The notes under the pieces are model-generated. The model had not been told where the DNA came from, searched no databases, and saw only the letters and a program-made list of their open reading frames with translations. From Nocardia tengchongensis (GTDB lineage: Bacteria > Actinomycetota > Actinomycetes > Mycobacteriales > Mycobacteriaceae), in contig NZ_CP074371.1 of the NCBI RefSeq assembly GCF_018362975.1, positions 4,650,001 to 4,714,000 of the forward strand: DNA of 64,000 nt. Direction: 5' to 3'. Both the position numbers and the translations under genes were made by a program. Positions 44,532 to 54,176 of the stretch are shown one piece after another; position 1 is the stretch's first letter, and each line of letters begins with the position of its first letter.

Positions 44532-44567
44532 TTCCCCCGAAATCCCTCACCAGAAGGAGACACCACC

Positions 44568-45038
44568 ATGGTGCACGCACAGTTCGATCCCACCGCCCGC
44601 GAAGCCCTCGCCGACGCCGCCGTCGCCGCCAAGATCGCCAAGGATCTGACCTGGCAGCAGATCGCCGACGCGGCCGGGCTCTCGCCCGCCTTCACCACCG
44701 CCGCCATCCTCGGCCAGCACCCGCTGCCGGAGCAGTCGGCCCTGGCCGTGGCCGAGCTGCTCGACCTGGACGCCGACGCGGCCAAGCTGCTGCAGACCAT
44801 TCCGCTGCGCGGCTCGATTCCCGGGGGCGTGCCCACCGATCCGACCATCTACCGCTTCTACGAGATGCTCCAGGTGTACGGCACCACGCTGAAGGCTCTG
44901 GTGCACGAGCAGTTCGGCGACGGCATCATCTCCGCCATCAACTTCAAGCTCGACGTCAAGAAGGTCGCCGATCCCGAGGGCGGCGAGCGCGCGGTCATCA
45001 CCCTGGACGGAAAGTACCTGCCCACCAAGCCGTTCTGA
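44568..45038 (+). CDS. cynS: Cyanate hydratase (cyanase)
   Basis: 156 residues, same length as E. coli CynS. Active-site residues Arg96, Glu99 (YRFYEM) and Ser122 (IISAINF) fall at identical numbers. The N-terminal helical domain ([20 protein letters not shown]) and the decamer-forming C-terminus ([10 protein letters not shown]) are intact. It decomposes cyanate with bicarbonate to ammonia and CO2 in the cytoplasm. Start ATG at 44568 after AAGGAGA. Confidence 0.95.
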   Translation: MVHAQFDPTAREALADAAVAAKIAKDLTWQQIADAAGLSPAFTTAAILGQHPLPEQSALAVAELLDLDADAAKLLQTIPLRGSIPGGVPTDPTIYRFYEMLQVYGTTLKALVHEQFGDGIISAINFKLDVKKVADPEGGERAVITLDGKYLPTKPF

Positions 45039-45164
45039 TGCCCCGCTGCCCGGAGATGACCTGAATGTCCGGAATCGGAAGCCGTTCGGTCATGTCCGGG
45101 CATCTGGCGGTTCAACTGGTCGCTCTACCGTCGCTTGTGGGGGAGCACAGCGGACGGAGATGTG

Positions 45165-46544
45165 ATGCTGGAACCGCGACTTCGAACCATGTGGCTGGCC
45201 AATGCCGCGAGCGGAGCGGCGGCGGTCGCCGTGCGGACACCGCGCCCGGTGTTCGCCGATCGGACCCGCACCCCGCGCGAGACGGTGGTGGCCTCGGATC
45301 TGGAACTGGTGACGGTGACGGATCATTCGGCCGTCCTGACCTGGACCACCCGGGCCCGCAACCGGGCCGGGCGACTGCGGCCGGTCCCCGCCGACACCGA
45401 GGTGCGGATCACCTCCGCGGACTCGCGTGGCGCCCCGCGCACCTGGTTCTTCGAGGGGCTGCGAACCCCCTACCACTACGCCGAGATCCGGGGCCTGGAA
45501 CCGGGACGCTCCTATCGATTCGAGGCGTACTCCGACGGCCGCCGCGCCGTGCCCGCCCGCACTCTGGTGACTCGCAGATCCGGAACCCCGGAATCCACCG
45601 GGGTGTTCACGACAGCCACCCCGCCGCCCGGACGGCTCATCCGGACCATCGCCCTCGCGAATGATCTGCACTACGGCGAACCGGCCAGCGGCCTGTTCGC
45701 GGGGCTGTTCGAGGGCGTGCGGCACGGCACCGACGAATACCCCGAATTCATGTTGCATGCCCTGCTCGAGGATCTGCGTCTGCCGGACCGGGCCGCGGAC
45801 CACCTGGTGGTGGCGGGAGATCTGACCGATTCGGGCACGGCCGAGCAGGCTCTCGGTGTGCGGGCCCAGCTCGACGACTGGGGCGAACTGGGCCGGGACT
45901 ACTTCGTGTGCCGCGGAAATCACGACGTGCGGCCCCCGGACGAGACCGATCACTGGGGCAACGTCTTTCATCCGCGCGACCGCCTGCTCGAATACTTCGC
46001 CGGCGGACTGCGGATCATCGGCCTCGACACCACCCGGGTGCGCGGCGCGGGCGGCACCCTCGCGCCCGCGCAGCTCGCACAGCTGGGTGAGCTGCTGCGC
46101 GGCGAACCCGAGCGGCCGACACTGATTTTCGGACACCACCCGGTGACCAGGCATGCGGCGGTGAGCAATCCGGGCGGTCCGGGCTTCGTGCTGGACCGGG
46201 CCAACGCGGCCGCGCTGCACCGCCTGTACGCGAGCGCGCCCGGCGTGTTCCTGCACCACAGCGGGCACACGCACCGAAATCGGCGCAGCCGGCCCGATTC
46301 CGGGATCGGGGTCGAGTTCCTCGAGGTGGGCGCGGTGAAGGAGTATCCGGGCGGATACACCCTGATCCGGATCTACGAGGGCGGGTACATGGTCAACTTC
46401 TGGAAGACGCGCTCGGAGTCGGCGCGGCGCTGGAGTACCCGGACCCGCAGCCAGTACCTGGGTTTGCATCCCGATCACGCGCTGGGCAGCTGTGCCGATC
46501 GCAATCACGTTGTACTGCGGGATTTTTCGGGATTGTCCGGTTAG
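45165..46544 (+). CDS. Purple-acid-phosphatase-like metallophosphoesterase
   Basis: 459 residues. The N-terminal ~135 residues form a fibronectin-like domain (TVTDHSAVLTWTTRARN, LEPGRSYRFEAYSD). The catalytic domain follows, with metal motifs ALANDLHYG, VVAGDLTDSG, CRGNHDVRPP, FGHHPVTRH and HHSGHTHRNR. A weak N-terminal hydrophobic stretch could be a signal peptide, but the type is uncertain. Start ATG at 45165 after GGAGA. The substrate is unknown. Confidence 0.85.
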   Translation: MLEPRLRTMWLANAASGAAAVAVRTPRPVFADRTRTPRETVVASDLELVTVTDHSAVLTWTTRARNRAGRLRPVPADTEVRITSADSRGAPRTWFFEGLRTPYHYAEIRGLEPGRSYRFEAYSDGRRAVPARTLVTRRSGTPESTGVFTTATPPPGRLIRTIALANDLHYGEPASGLFAGLFEGVRHGTDEYPEFMLHALLEDLRLPDRAADHLVVAGDLTDSGTAEQALGVRAQLDDWGELGRDYFVCRGNHDVRPPDETDHWGNVFHPRDRLLEYFAGGLRIIGLDTTRVRGAGGTLAPAQLAQLGELLRGEPERPTLIFGHHPVTRHAAVSNPGGPGFVLDRANAAALHRLYASAPGVFLHHSGHTHRNRRSRPDSGIGVEFLEVGAVKEYPGGYTLIRIYEGGYMVNFWKTRSESARRWSTRTRSQYLGLHPDHALGSCADRNHVVLRDFSGLSG

Positions 46545-46713
46545 TCGACGGCAATCCGCCAGCCCCACCCGAAGATTCGGTCATTCCGACCCGCAGGTCC
46601 GTGGCGTTGGGCATACTGCCTGGTGCGAGTCCGCACGGCGACCGCTCGACCACCTCTATGCGCATGCCGCGGGTTCGACTTCCTGAGTTCGGCACTTCTT
46701 CAGCAACGGAGGC

Positions 46714-46986
46714 ATGGTGGGCAGGCAGGGCAGGCAGTACCGTACGAATCACGGCACGCTCCGGCACCAGCGCCCACCCGTCCGAATCACCCGGCGTCCG
46801 GCCCATCCACTCAGAGACGTCGTCTTCGCCACCAGCTGGCTGATTTTCGAGTTGCCGACCGCGGTGCTGCTCGCCGTCTTCGTCGGCACCGGGTGGCTGG
46901 GCTACCTGCAGCACGCGGGCACCCCCGCGCAGCCGCGCTCGGCGGTCGTGGTCCCGGCCGAGACCGCGCACCAGGACGGGCACTGA
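46714..46986 (+). CDS. Small single-pass membrane protein (tentative)
   Basis: 90 residues. A basic N-terminal ~33 residues precede one hydrophobic helix (FATSWLIFELPTAVLLAVFV) and a short polar tail. CGGAGG lies just upstream of the ATG (GTG at 46717 has better spacing). A terminator follows at 47003. No homology recognised. Confidence 0.5.
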   Translation: MVGRQGRQYRTNHGTLRHQRPPVRITRRPAHPLRDVVFATSWLIFELPTAVLLAVFVGTGWLGYLQHAGTPAQPRSAVVVPAETAHQDGH

Positions 46987-47002
46987 CCCGGAGCACGAAA
47001 AC

Positions 47003-47041
47003 ATCGACCCCGGTGCCGCAGCGGGCGGCACCGGGGTCGAT
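47003..47041. terminator. Bidirectional terminator
   Basis: ATCGACCCCGGTGCCGC-AGCGG-GCGGCACCGGGGTCGAT, a perfect 17-bp stem between convergent genes. Confidence 0.92.
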
Positions 47042-47056
47042 TCGATTCGACGACGC

Positions 47057-48253
47057 TCAGTCGTCTATGGAGCTGCCGTTGCGGGAGCGCGACGCGGCGC
47101 GGGCGCGGCGGCGGGCGGCCTGCAGTTCGGCGAGTTCCTGCTCGAGCGTTTCGGCGATGCGGAACTGGCCGGTGTCATAGACGTTCAGCGGCGGGACGGG
47201 ATCGGTCAGATCGGCGAGCGGAGACCGTTCGTCCTCTTCGGACTTGCGACTTTTGCCCGTCGCCGAGCGACGCTCCTTGTCCGCAGGCTTCGCGGGTTCC
47301 GCCTGGCTTTCGGCCTTGGCGGTGGGTCGCGTCTCGACCACTTGGGGTTCTGCATCAACGGTCTTGTCGGCCTCGGCCGGAGCCGCGGTCAGTGCTGCGG
47401 GGCCGGCGGGCGCGGCCGACGGCGGGGTCGGGCGGGTCGGCCAGGCGACCACGGTCGGCATGGCCCGGCGGATCTGCTCGCCCGGATCCGGGAGGTCCCG
47501 GATCTGATCGGTGGCGCGCACGATGGCCAGCCCGTACCGGGAGGCCGCGGCATTGTGGATGAGCAGCGCCACACCGATCATCACCGGCGCGATGGCGTGC
47601 ACCGCGACGTCGTACCAGCTGCCCTTCTTCAGGTACGGGTAGGTGTTGAGGATGACGGTCAGGCTCAGCAGCGCCATCTCGGCCACCACGACCTGGCGGC
47701 GGCTGTCGATCACACCCCACTCGGCCACCTTGTTGGTGCCGATCATGATGATCACGAGGCAGACGCTGATCATGCCTTCGAGCAGGTAGCTGAACCAGTA
47801 GAGGGGATCGCTGGGTCCGCCGGGAGCGATGTTGTGCTGCACGTTGACCGCGGACCAGAGCATTCCGGCCGCGACCACACCGGCGAGCGCGCGCTGGCTC
47901 CACGCCCGATGCTTGTACAGCGACGCCAGTTTGGCGTGCGGGCTCGATTCCCGCCGTTGTGCGGCGATCGCCTTGCGAGCGAGCAGCAAGTCGCGAATGT
48001 CTGCCTTCTCAATCTCTTCGGTGGTCTGGCGGGCGCGGTCCGCGGCGGCGGCGGTGGCTTCGGCGTACTTCCAGCGCTGGGCGCGCTCTTGTTCGCGAAT
48101 ACGCTCGGCGAGGTCACGCTCGGCGACGAGCTCGTTCTCCGACAGCGCGTCGGTCAGCGCGGGATCGTACTGATAGGCCAGCCGTCCTCGCGCCTTCTCG
48201 ACGCGTAGCGCCAGCTGGGTGACATCGTCCTCGCGCGGGTTTTCGATCGTCAA
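47057..48253 (-). CDS. Four-helix membrane protein, DUF2637/Spd-like
   Basis: 398 residues. An N-terminal charged helical region (~1-110, KYAEATAAAADRARQTTEEI) precedes four membrane helices (~125-145, 155-183, 198-220 and 228-255) and an Ala/Pro/Lys-rich tail of ~130 residues. The membrane part resembles DUF2637 proteins, known from plasmid-spread (Spd) proteins of actinomycetes. It follows jetC on the same strand, at the place where jetD would be expected. The start chosen is TTG at 48253 because GGGGGACC stands upstream; GTG at 48289 is an alternative. Confidence 0.65.
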   Translation of the reverse strand: MTIENPREDDVTQLALRVEKARGRLAYQYDPALTDALSENELVAERDLAERIREQERAQRWKYAEATAAAADRARQTTEEIEKADIRDLLLARKAIAAQRRESSPHAKLASLYKHRAWSQRALAGVVAAGMLWSAVNVQHNIAPGGPSDPLYWFSYLLEGMISVCLVIIMIGTNKVAEWGVIDSRRQVVVAEMALLSLTVILNTYPYLKKGSWYDVAVHAIAPVMIGVALLIHNAAASRYGLAIVRATDQIRDLPDPGEQIRRAMPTVVAWPTRPTPPSAAPAGPAALTAAPAEADKTVDAEPQVVETRPTAKAESQAEPAKPADKERRSATGKSRKSEEDERSPLADLTDPVPPLNVYDTGQFRIAETLEQELAELQAARRRARAASRSRNGSSIDD

Positions 48254-48475
48254 TTGGTCCCCCGTCCGAGGACTCCCGATGGCTGACACGTGATTCCGGT
48301 AGGCACGGAAGACATTTCTAGTCCATACAGGCCCAACCGCGAAACTGTTGGTTTGCCGTCGGTCCAATCCTTACGGCGCGCCGCGTTGCGACACGCGGAA
48401 TCGGGTGTCCGTCAGGGCAGTACGAGTGCGCTGCTCGAGGCCGTGTCCAGTGGGGTTGCCGACACCCGAATCCGG

Positions 48476-51400
48476 TCAATTGGTCAGTTCGAGTTCCTCG
48501 TCCATCGGGATCGCGCCCTCGAGGCCGTGCGGCAGGCGGCGGCGGTTGGGGGAGCCCAGCGCGGAGGTGAGGTCGGTGCCGTCGTGCTCGGCGAGCAGAT
48601 CGTCGGAGTCCCACACCAGCAGCGTGGCGCTGACGGTGTTCTCGGCTGCGGAGTGCGCCAGATCGTAGTGGGCGCAGGCGGGGACGTGCGGATAGGTGAT
48701 CCACAGGTCGTACCCCGTCATGAACAGGTCGAGGTCGAATTGCACCGACAGGCCCAGCAGTTCGCTGCGGCCGTTGTCGTCGACACCGGCGAACGCCTCG
48801 TCCAGCGCCAGCAGCCGCGGGGCCTGCGGGTCGGCCGAATCGAGCATCACGTGCGCGGCCGCGAACAGCGGAAGATGCAGCGAGACCGACTGTTCGCCGC
48901 CCGAGAGCGCGCTGTGGCGGGCCACCGTGAGGCGGTCCTCGGTGCCGTCGGCGGTGAGGATGGTGAACGAGAACACCCGCCAGGTGCGGTAATCGAGGGT
49001 GGCCGCGAGGATCTCGGGGAACGAGCGTTCCGGATGCGCGGCGCGGGCGGTGCGGATCTCGGCGGCGAAATAGGCGCGGACGGTGGACAGGTCCTCGGGG
49101 GTGAGGTCGGCCGAATCGCGATCGAGCAGCTTGCAGACCACGCGCGCCGGCTCGGAGAGGTTGTCGGCCAGCACCCAGTGCACCCCGATGGTGTTGCCCG
49201 AGGACATGCGCCGCTGCTTCATCTCCGCGCCCATGCGGGAGATGAGATCGCGGGCGTCGGAGGTGCGTTCGTGGATCTGCTGGGCCAGACCGGTCAGCAG
49301 CGCGTCCTCGAGGATGCGGCGTTCGGCGTCGGTGAGCAGCAATTCCTGATCGCGGCGGGCCGCGCCGATGCGCTCGGCGAAATCGGCCAGCGAGGACAAG
49401 CCGTGGTCGTCGTGCACCTGCACCACGGTCAGACCGTCGGCGGCGTCCCAGTGCAGGCGGTAGTCCTGGCGGGCGGCGGCCAGGGCGGCGTCGAACTCCT
49501 GCAGGGCGGTGGTGACCGCGCTGCGGGTCGCTTTGCGCGCCGCCTCGCCCGCGCGCACCGAAGCGGTTGCGGTGGTCAGGTTCTCGAACAGGGCGGCCAC
49601 CTCGGCGGGCAGCACGGTGGGTTCCTGTTCCGGGTCGCCGGTCTCGATCCGGTACAGCAGCTGCTCGGGGGTGGACCAGGCGGCGTCGCTGGAGGGCCAG
49701 CGGCTGTCGGCGGGCGCGCCGAGCAGGCTCAGCAGGTCCGGGCGCGCGTAGGGGGCGAGATGGCGGACGTCGGAGAGCAATTCGGTGAGCGCGGTGCCCA
49801 GGGTGTCGTGGGCGGCGCGGTGCGCGCGCCTCGGCGGCGCCGACCGCCTCGATGGCCTCGGCGGCGGCCTTGCGGGCCGCCTTCTGCTCGGCGCGCGCGG
49901 CGTCGATGCGTTCGCGCGCCGACTCGAGTTCGCGATCGATGTCCGCGGCGCCCGCGCCGAGCGCCTCACGCAGCGTCTCCAGCTTGCGCAGCTGCTCTTC
50001 GTATCCCGCGCGCGCGGACTCGGCCTCCTCGGCGAACGCCTCGGCCAGATCCTTGGATTCGTCGAGACGGTCGCCGGCCTCGCGGGCCCGCTCGTGCTCG
50101 CGCTGGTGATCGCCACGCAAGCGCAGCAGGGCGGTGCCGGCGTTCTCGAAATGGCGGACTGCGGCAGCGAGCGCGTCCAGTTCGGCGGGGTCGCGCGGCG
50201 CGCGGTGGTCGGCCGCGATGGCCCGAACCTTCTTGTCCGCGTTGCCGTATTCGGTCACGGCCTGATCCAGATCCCGCTCGGCCTGCGCCGCGGCCTCGGA
50301 CCGTGATCGCAGCATGCCCGCCGCCTCGGCCACGCCGCGCAGGGCGGCGGTGACGGGCGTGGTGCGCGGAAGCGCCTTGGCGGCGGCCGAAATCCGCCCC
50401 AGCTCCGCCGTAGCGCCCTGCTCCTCGCTCTGGGCGGTCTCGGCCTCGGCGACGGCCGATTCGACGGCAGCGGCCAGCTCGGCCAGCCGCAGCTCGCGTC
50501 GCCGGGCACGGGCGGTGGTGCCCACGAATTCGGCGTCGGTCTTGAAATGCCGACCCGCCTGCACGCCTTGGCGATAGCGGCCGTCGGTCGCGATGGTCAG
50601 CTGCCCCTCGGGACCGACCGCCTGCGCGGCCGCCCCGGAGACGATGTGCGCCTTGTCCGCTCCCGCGCCGGTCGGCGTGGCGTGCGGCGAGTCGTGCAGG
50701 GCGATCGAGGCGAGCACCCCGGCGACGATCTCGCGCGGCACCGTCAGCGACGGCGAATCGTCCTCCACGACCAGCACATCGGCGAGGGTGCGCCCGGTGG
50801 GCCGCTGCGCGGGCGGCAGCGGAACCAGGAACTGGTCCGAGGCGTGCTGCGGCAGCTCGGTTTCCGCGGCCACCCAGGCGTCCAGCAGATTGGCGGCCTG
50901 CAGCGCGGCCTCGATGCCGGCGGCGTCCGGTGCGCCGACGCCGTCGGCGAAGCGGACCAGGCGCCACAGCGGCGCGCCGGACCGCTCCGGCCGGACATCG
51001 GTCCGCGCGGCGAAAGCCGGTGGCGCGTCATCGCGTTCGGCCGCCACCCGCTCCCGCTCGGCCCGCAGCTCGCCGGCCCGGGCCGCGGCCTGGGCCGCCC
51101 GGGTGCGGGCCTCCTGCCGCCGTCCCCGGATCTCCTCGGTCAGCGGCTCGGTGCGCTCGGCCAGCACTTCGGCCGGGGTCGCGGGGACGGCCAGGTCCGG
51201 CTCGGCGCCGACGTCGCCGAGGGACTCGTTCAGGGCCTCGAAAAGGCCGTCGCGGATGGGGGAGTAGACCTCGCGGTGGGTGTCCCACCAGTCGCGCAGG
51301 GCGACCGCGGTGTTCGAACGGGCCAGGGCCACGGTGGCTTCGGCCTCGGCCAGCTCGGCCGCGGCCGCGTCGCGCAGTTCGACGGCGCGGCCCGACGCCC

Positions 51401-52761
51401 GTTCGGCGCGGGTGCGTTCGGTGGCGGCCTGATCGACCAGCGTCAGGGCGCGGCGCACCGCGCGGACATCGCCGTCGCGTTCCTCGGCGTGCGAGCGGAC
51501 CGTGGTGGTGAGGTGGTCGGCGCGCGCGGACTCCGGCAGCGTGGTCCAGGGGATGCCGGCTTCCTCGGCGACCGAACGCAATTCGTCCTCGCCGCGGGCC
51601 AGCGCGGAACCGGCGTTGGCGACCGCGGCCTGGGCGCGCTCGGATTCCTCGAGCCGCTGGTCCACGGTCTGACGGGATTTCAGCGCCTTGTCGTGGTGCA
51701 CGGCCGAGGAGGTCTCGAGCCGGCGCACCGCGTCGGCGAGATCGTCGAGCTGCTGCTTGCCCTCGTAGGCGCTGGAGCGCTGCAGCGTCTCGCGGTCGGC
51801 GAGGGCCTGCTCGTAGGCGCGGTCGGCGTCCTCGGCGCGGGTCTCGGCGGCGGCGCGTTCGCTGTCGCGGCGGTGTGCGCAGGGCGGCGGCCGCGTGCAG
51901 GGCGGTGCCGGCGTGGGTGACGGTGTCCAGCCGCACCCGCACCTGGTCGACATCGGTCTTCGCCTGCACGGCAAGGTATTTGCGGTAGACGGTGACGAAA
52001 TCGCGGGTCGCGGTGTCGGCCTGGATCAGGCCCTCGAGGGTGCGTCCGACCTCCTCCATATCGCTGAAGGAGCGGGCGGCGTCGAGGATCAGCTGTTCGT
52101 CGAGCGGGCGCAGACCGTCGGTGAGCGCCTGCGAGAGTCCGCGCGGATCCAGGTTCTTGGCCAGCTGCGGACGGCGCAGCGTGAGGATCAGATTGATCAG
52201 CTGGTCGTAGCGTTGCTGCCCCAACCCGAACATGCGGGCGTCGATCGCGGCCCGGTATTCCACCGGGCGGTCCACGATGGTGTCGGAGCCGATCTGCTCG
52301 GCCAGCTGCTTGCGGGTCAGCGGGCGGTCGTCGGGGCCCAGCAGCGAGAAGTCCACGCCCACGCGGCCGTCGGCCACGAAATACCAGCGAGTCACCTTGT
52401 CGTTGGAGCGGGTGGCGCGCATGCCGATACCGATGGTGACGGTTTCGGGGGAGTCCCAGTCGCCGCGCGCGAACTCCATCCACACGTACGAGTACGCCGA
52501 TTCCTGCTTGCGGTAGAGCAGGTTCGACTTCATGGTGCGTTCCTCGCCCGCGAACGGGTTGAGTCGGCGTGGCTCGATCCGGCCGTCGAGCACGAACGGG
52601 AACAGCACCTCGAGCGCCTTGGTCTTCCCCGAGCCGTTGGGGCCGCGCAGCACCAGACGACCGTCGGCGAAGCAGAACTCCTGGTCGCGGTAGTCCCACA
52701 GGTTGATGATGCCCGCCCGGGTCGGGACGAAGCGCACTCCAACGTGAATGTGGTCGGCCAT
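48476..52761 (-). pseudogene. jetC: JetC-type SMC ATPase (Wadjet type II, TIGR02680), two frameshifts
   Basis: About 1429 residues when two breaks are repaired. JetC is the SMC-like motor of the Wadjet anti-plasmid system. Walker A GPNGSGKT is at residues 40-47. A long coiled coil carries a hinge region in the middle (FLVPLPPAQRPTGRTLADVL). The ABC signature LSGGEQSVSLHLPLFAAAHV and Walker B RLLALDEAFAGVDD lie near the end. Frame breaks lie near 51874-51881 and 49821-49830; both are GC-dinucleotide runs where two missing bases restore the frame, and the total length then becomes an exact multiple of three. Start ATG at 52761 overlaps the jetB stop (TGATG). Confidence 0.88.
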
Positions 52762-54176
52762 CAGTGCCCGGATCCCTTCTCTGTGCTGCGGTGCTCGGTG
52801 GTGCTGTCGAGTTGTGTGGGGGAGAGGAACAATTCGGACTCCGCGCGGGTGCGGATGGTGACGATCGCACCCCGGTAGCGGGCCAGCGCGGGCAGGATGA
52901 GCAGCCCGCCGTCGACCAGCTCCACCAGCCGTAGGCGTTCCAGCAGCGACACCACTTCGCCGGTGAGGCCGGTGAGGTCGGCCTGCCACTGGGCGGCGAA
53001 GGTGTTGCCGTAGCGGTCGGTGAGCATCTTGACGGTGTCGCGAATCCACGACGATTCCAGGAACGGGAACTCCGGGATCTCCGGTTCCTCGACCTCGGCC
53101 TCCGAATCCGGCTGCGCCCCGAACACTTCCAGCGGATCTGCCAGCGGCGCGAACACCGTGGTCAGCGGGATGGCGCTGTCGAGTTGCGCCACCAGATCGG
53201 TGAACGGGCGCTCCGGGCGGGGCCGGCGCGGCACCGGATTGTCGATATCGAGGACCAGATCGGCGATCTCACCGGCCAGCAGCAACGCGACCTGCGCGAG
53301 CGTGCCGGTGCCGGGGAACCGCACATCGGAGAGCCGGCCCGAACTGTCGATCAGCGCAACGCCTTCCGCGCGCCGCTCGGCCCGCAACCCGGTCAGGTAC
53401 TCGACCTCGGTGACCAGCTTCTCCTGCGCCAGCAGCGAGCGCTCCGGCTCGTCGAGCTCGTCGGCGTAGACGACCGGCTTCTCGACCAGTGCCCGGCGCA
53501 CCCTGCGCGCCGCCGAAACCAGTGCGGGAGAACGGGTCTCGGCCGCGCCGCCCGCCGCCTCCGAGAGCAGCCCGGTCACGCTCTGCAGGTGCTGCAGCGC
53601 GCGCGGCGGCCGGAACAGGGCGAACACGATGGCCCGGTCGATGTCGTAGAGCGCCTCCCCGGCCTCGGGGTCGCTGGCCCAGCCGCCGGCGTCACCGTCG
53701 GCCAGGGTGAGCGCGCCGCGCGCGGCCAGCCAGCCGATGGCGTCGACGAAGGCGTCGCGGTCCGCGGCCCGATCCGGCGCGAGCTCCAGGCCGTTCACCC
53801 GTTCGGTGTAGGCGGCCACCTGATCGGCCAACTCCGACAACGTGATCTGATCCCCGGCGCGGCCCAGCGCGGCCAGCGCGAGCGCCAGGTAGGCGTAGCG
53901 GCGGCGGTCGAACACCCGGTCGCCGGTGGTGCGCGCGGGACGGCCCGCGTCGAGCTGATCGAGCACCGGGAACAGCCGGGCGGTGGTCTCGGTGACCTCG
54001 AGGCGGTAGCCGAACAGCTCCGCGAGATCCTCGCGCAGTTCGGTCGCCCAGCGCCGCAGCAGCGGCAGCGCGATGCGGTCGGGGTAGGTGCGGGTCACCA
54101 GGTGATTGGCCAGGATGGTCCGCGCGGCGCGCTGGTAGCTGTCCAGGGCCAGCGAATCGATGGTGCGCGCGTGCAT
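52761..54176 (-). CDS. jetB: JetB-type protein (TIGR02678)
   Basis: 471 residues. Winged-helix regions (YQRAARTILANHLVTRTYPD, ALPLLRRWATELREDLAELF) and RLEVTETTARLFPVLDQLDA match the TIGR02678 family, the KleE/MksE-like subunit of Wadjet type II. It bridges JetA and the JetC heads. The stop overlaps jetC and the start overlaps jetA by one base each, so the genes are tightly coupled. Intact frame. Confidence 0.88.
   Translation of the reverse strand: MHARTIDSLALDSYQRAARTILANHLVTRTYPDRIALPLLRRWATELREDLAELFGYRLEVTETTARLFPVLDQLDAGRPARTTGDRVFDRRRYAYLALALAALGRAGDQITLSELADQVAAYTERVNGLELAPDRAADRDAFVDAIGWLAARGALTLADGDAGGWASDPEAGEALYDIDRAIVFALFRPPRALQHLQSVTGLLSEAAGGAAETRSPALVSAARRVRRALVEKPVVYADELDEPERSLLAQEKLVTEVEYLTGLRAERRAEGVALIDSSGRLSDVRFPGTGTLAQVALLLAGEIADLVLDIDNPVPRRPRPERPFTDLVAQLDSAIPLTTVFAPLADPLEVFGAQPDSEAEVEEPEIPEFPFLESSWIRDTVKMLTDRYGNTFAAQWQADLTGLTGEVVSLLERLRLVELVDGGLLILPALARYRGAIVTIRTRAESELFLSPTQLDSTTEHRSTEKGSGH

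Noticed and set aside
48290..50353. Long + strand open frame of 687 codons, and a similar one at 12076-13071
   Set aside because: Both lie antisense to well-recognised genes (jetC and the MFS transporter). Their composition (runs of Gly/Arg/Asp) is typical of a shadow frame in high-GC DNA.
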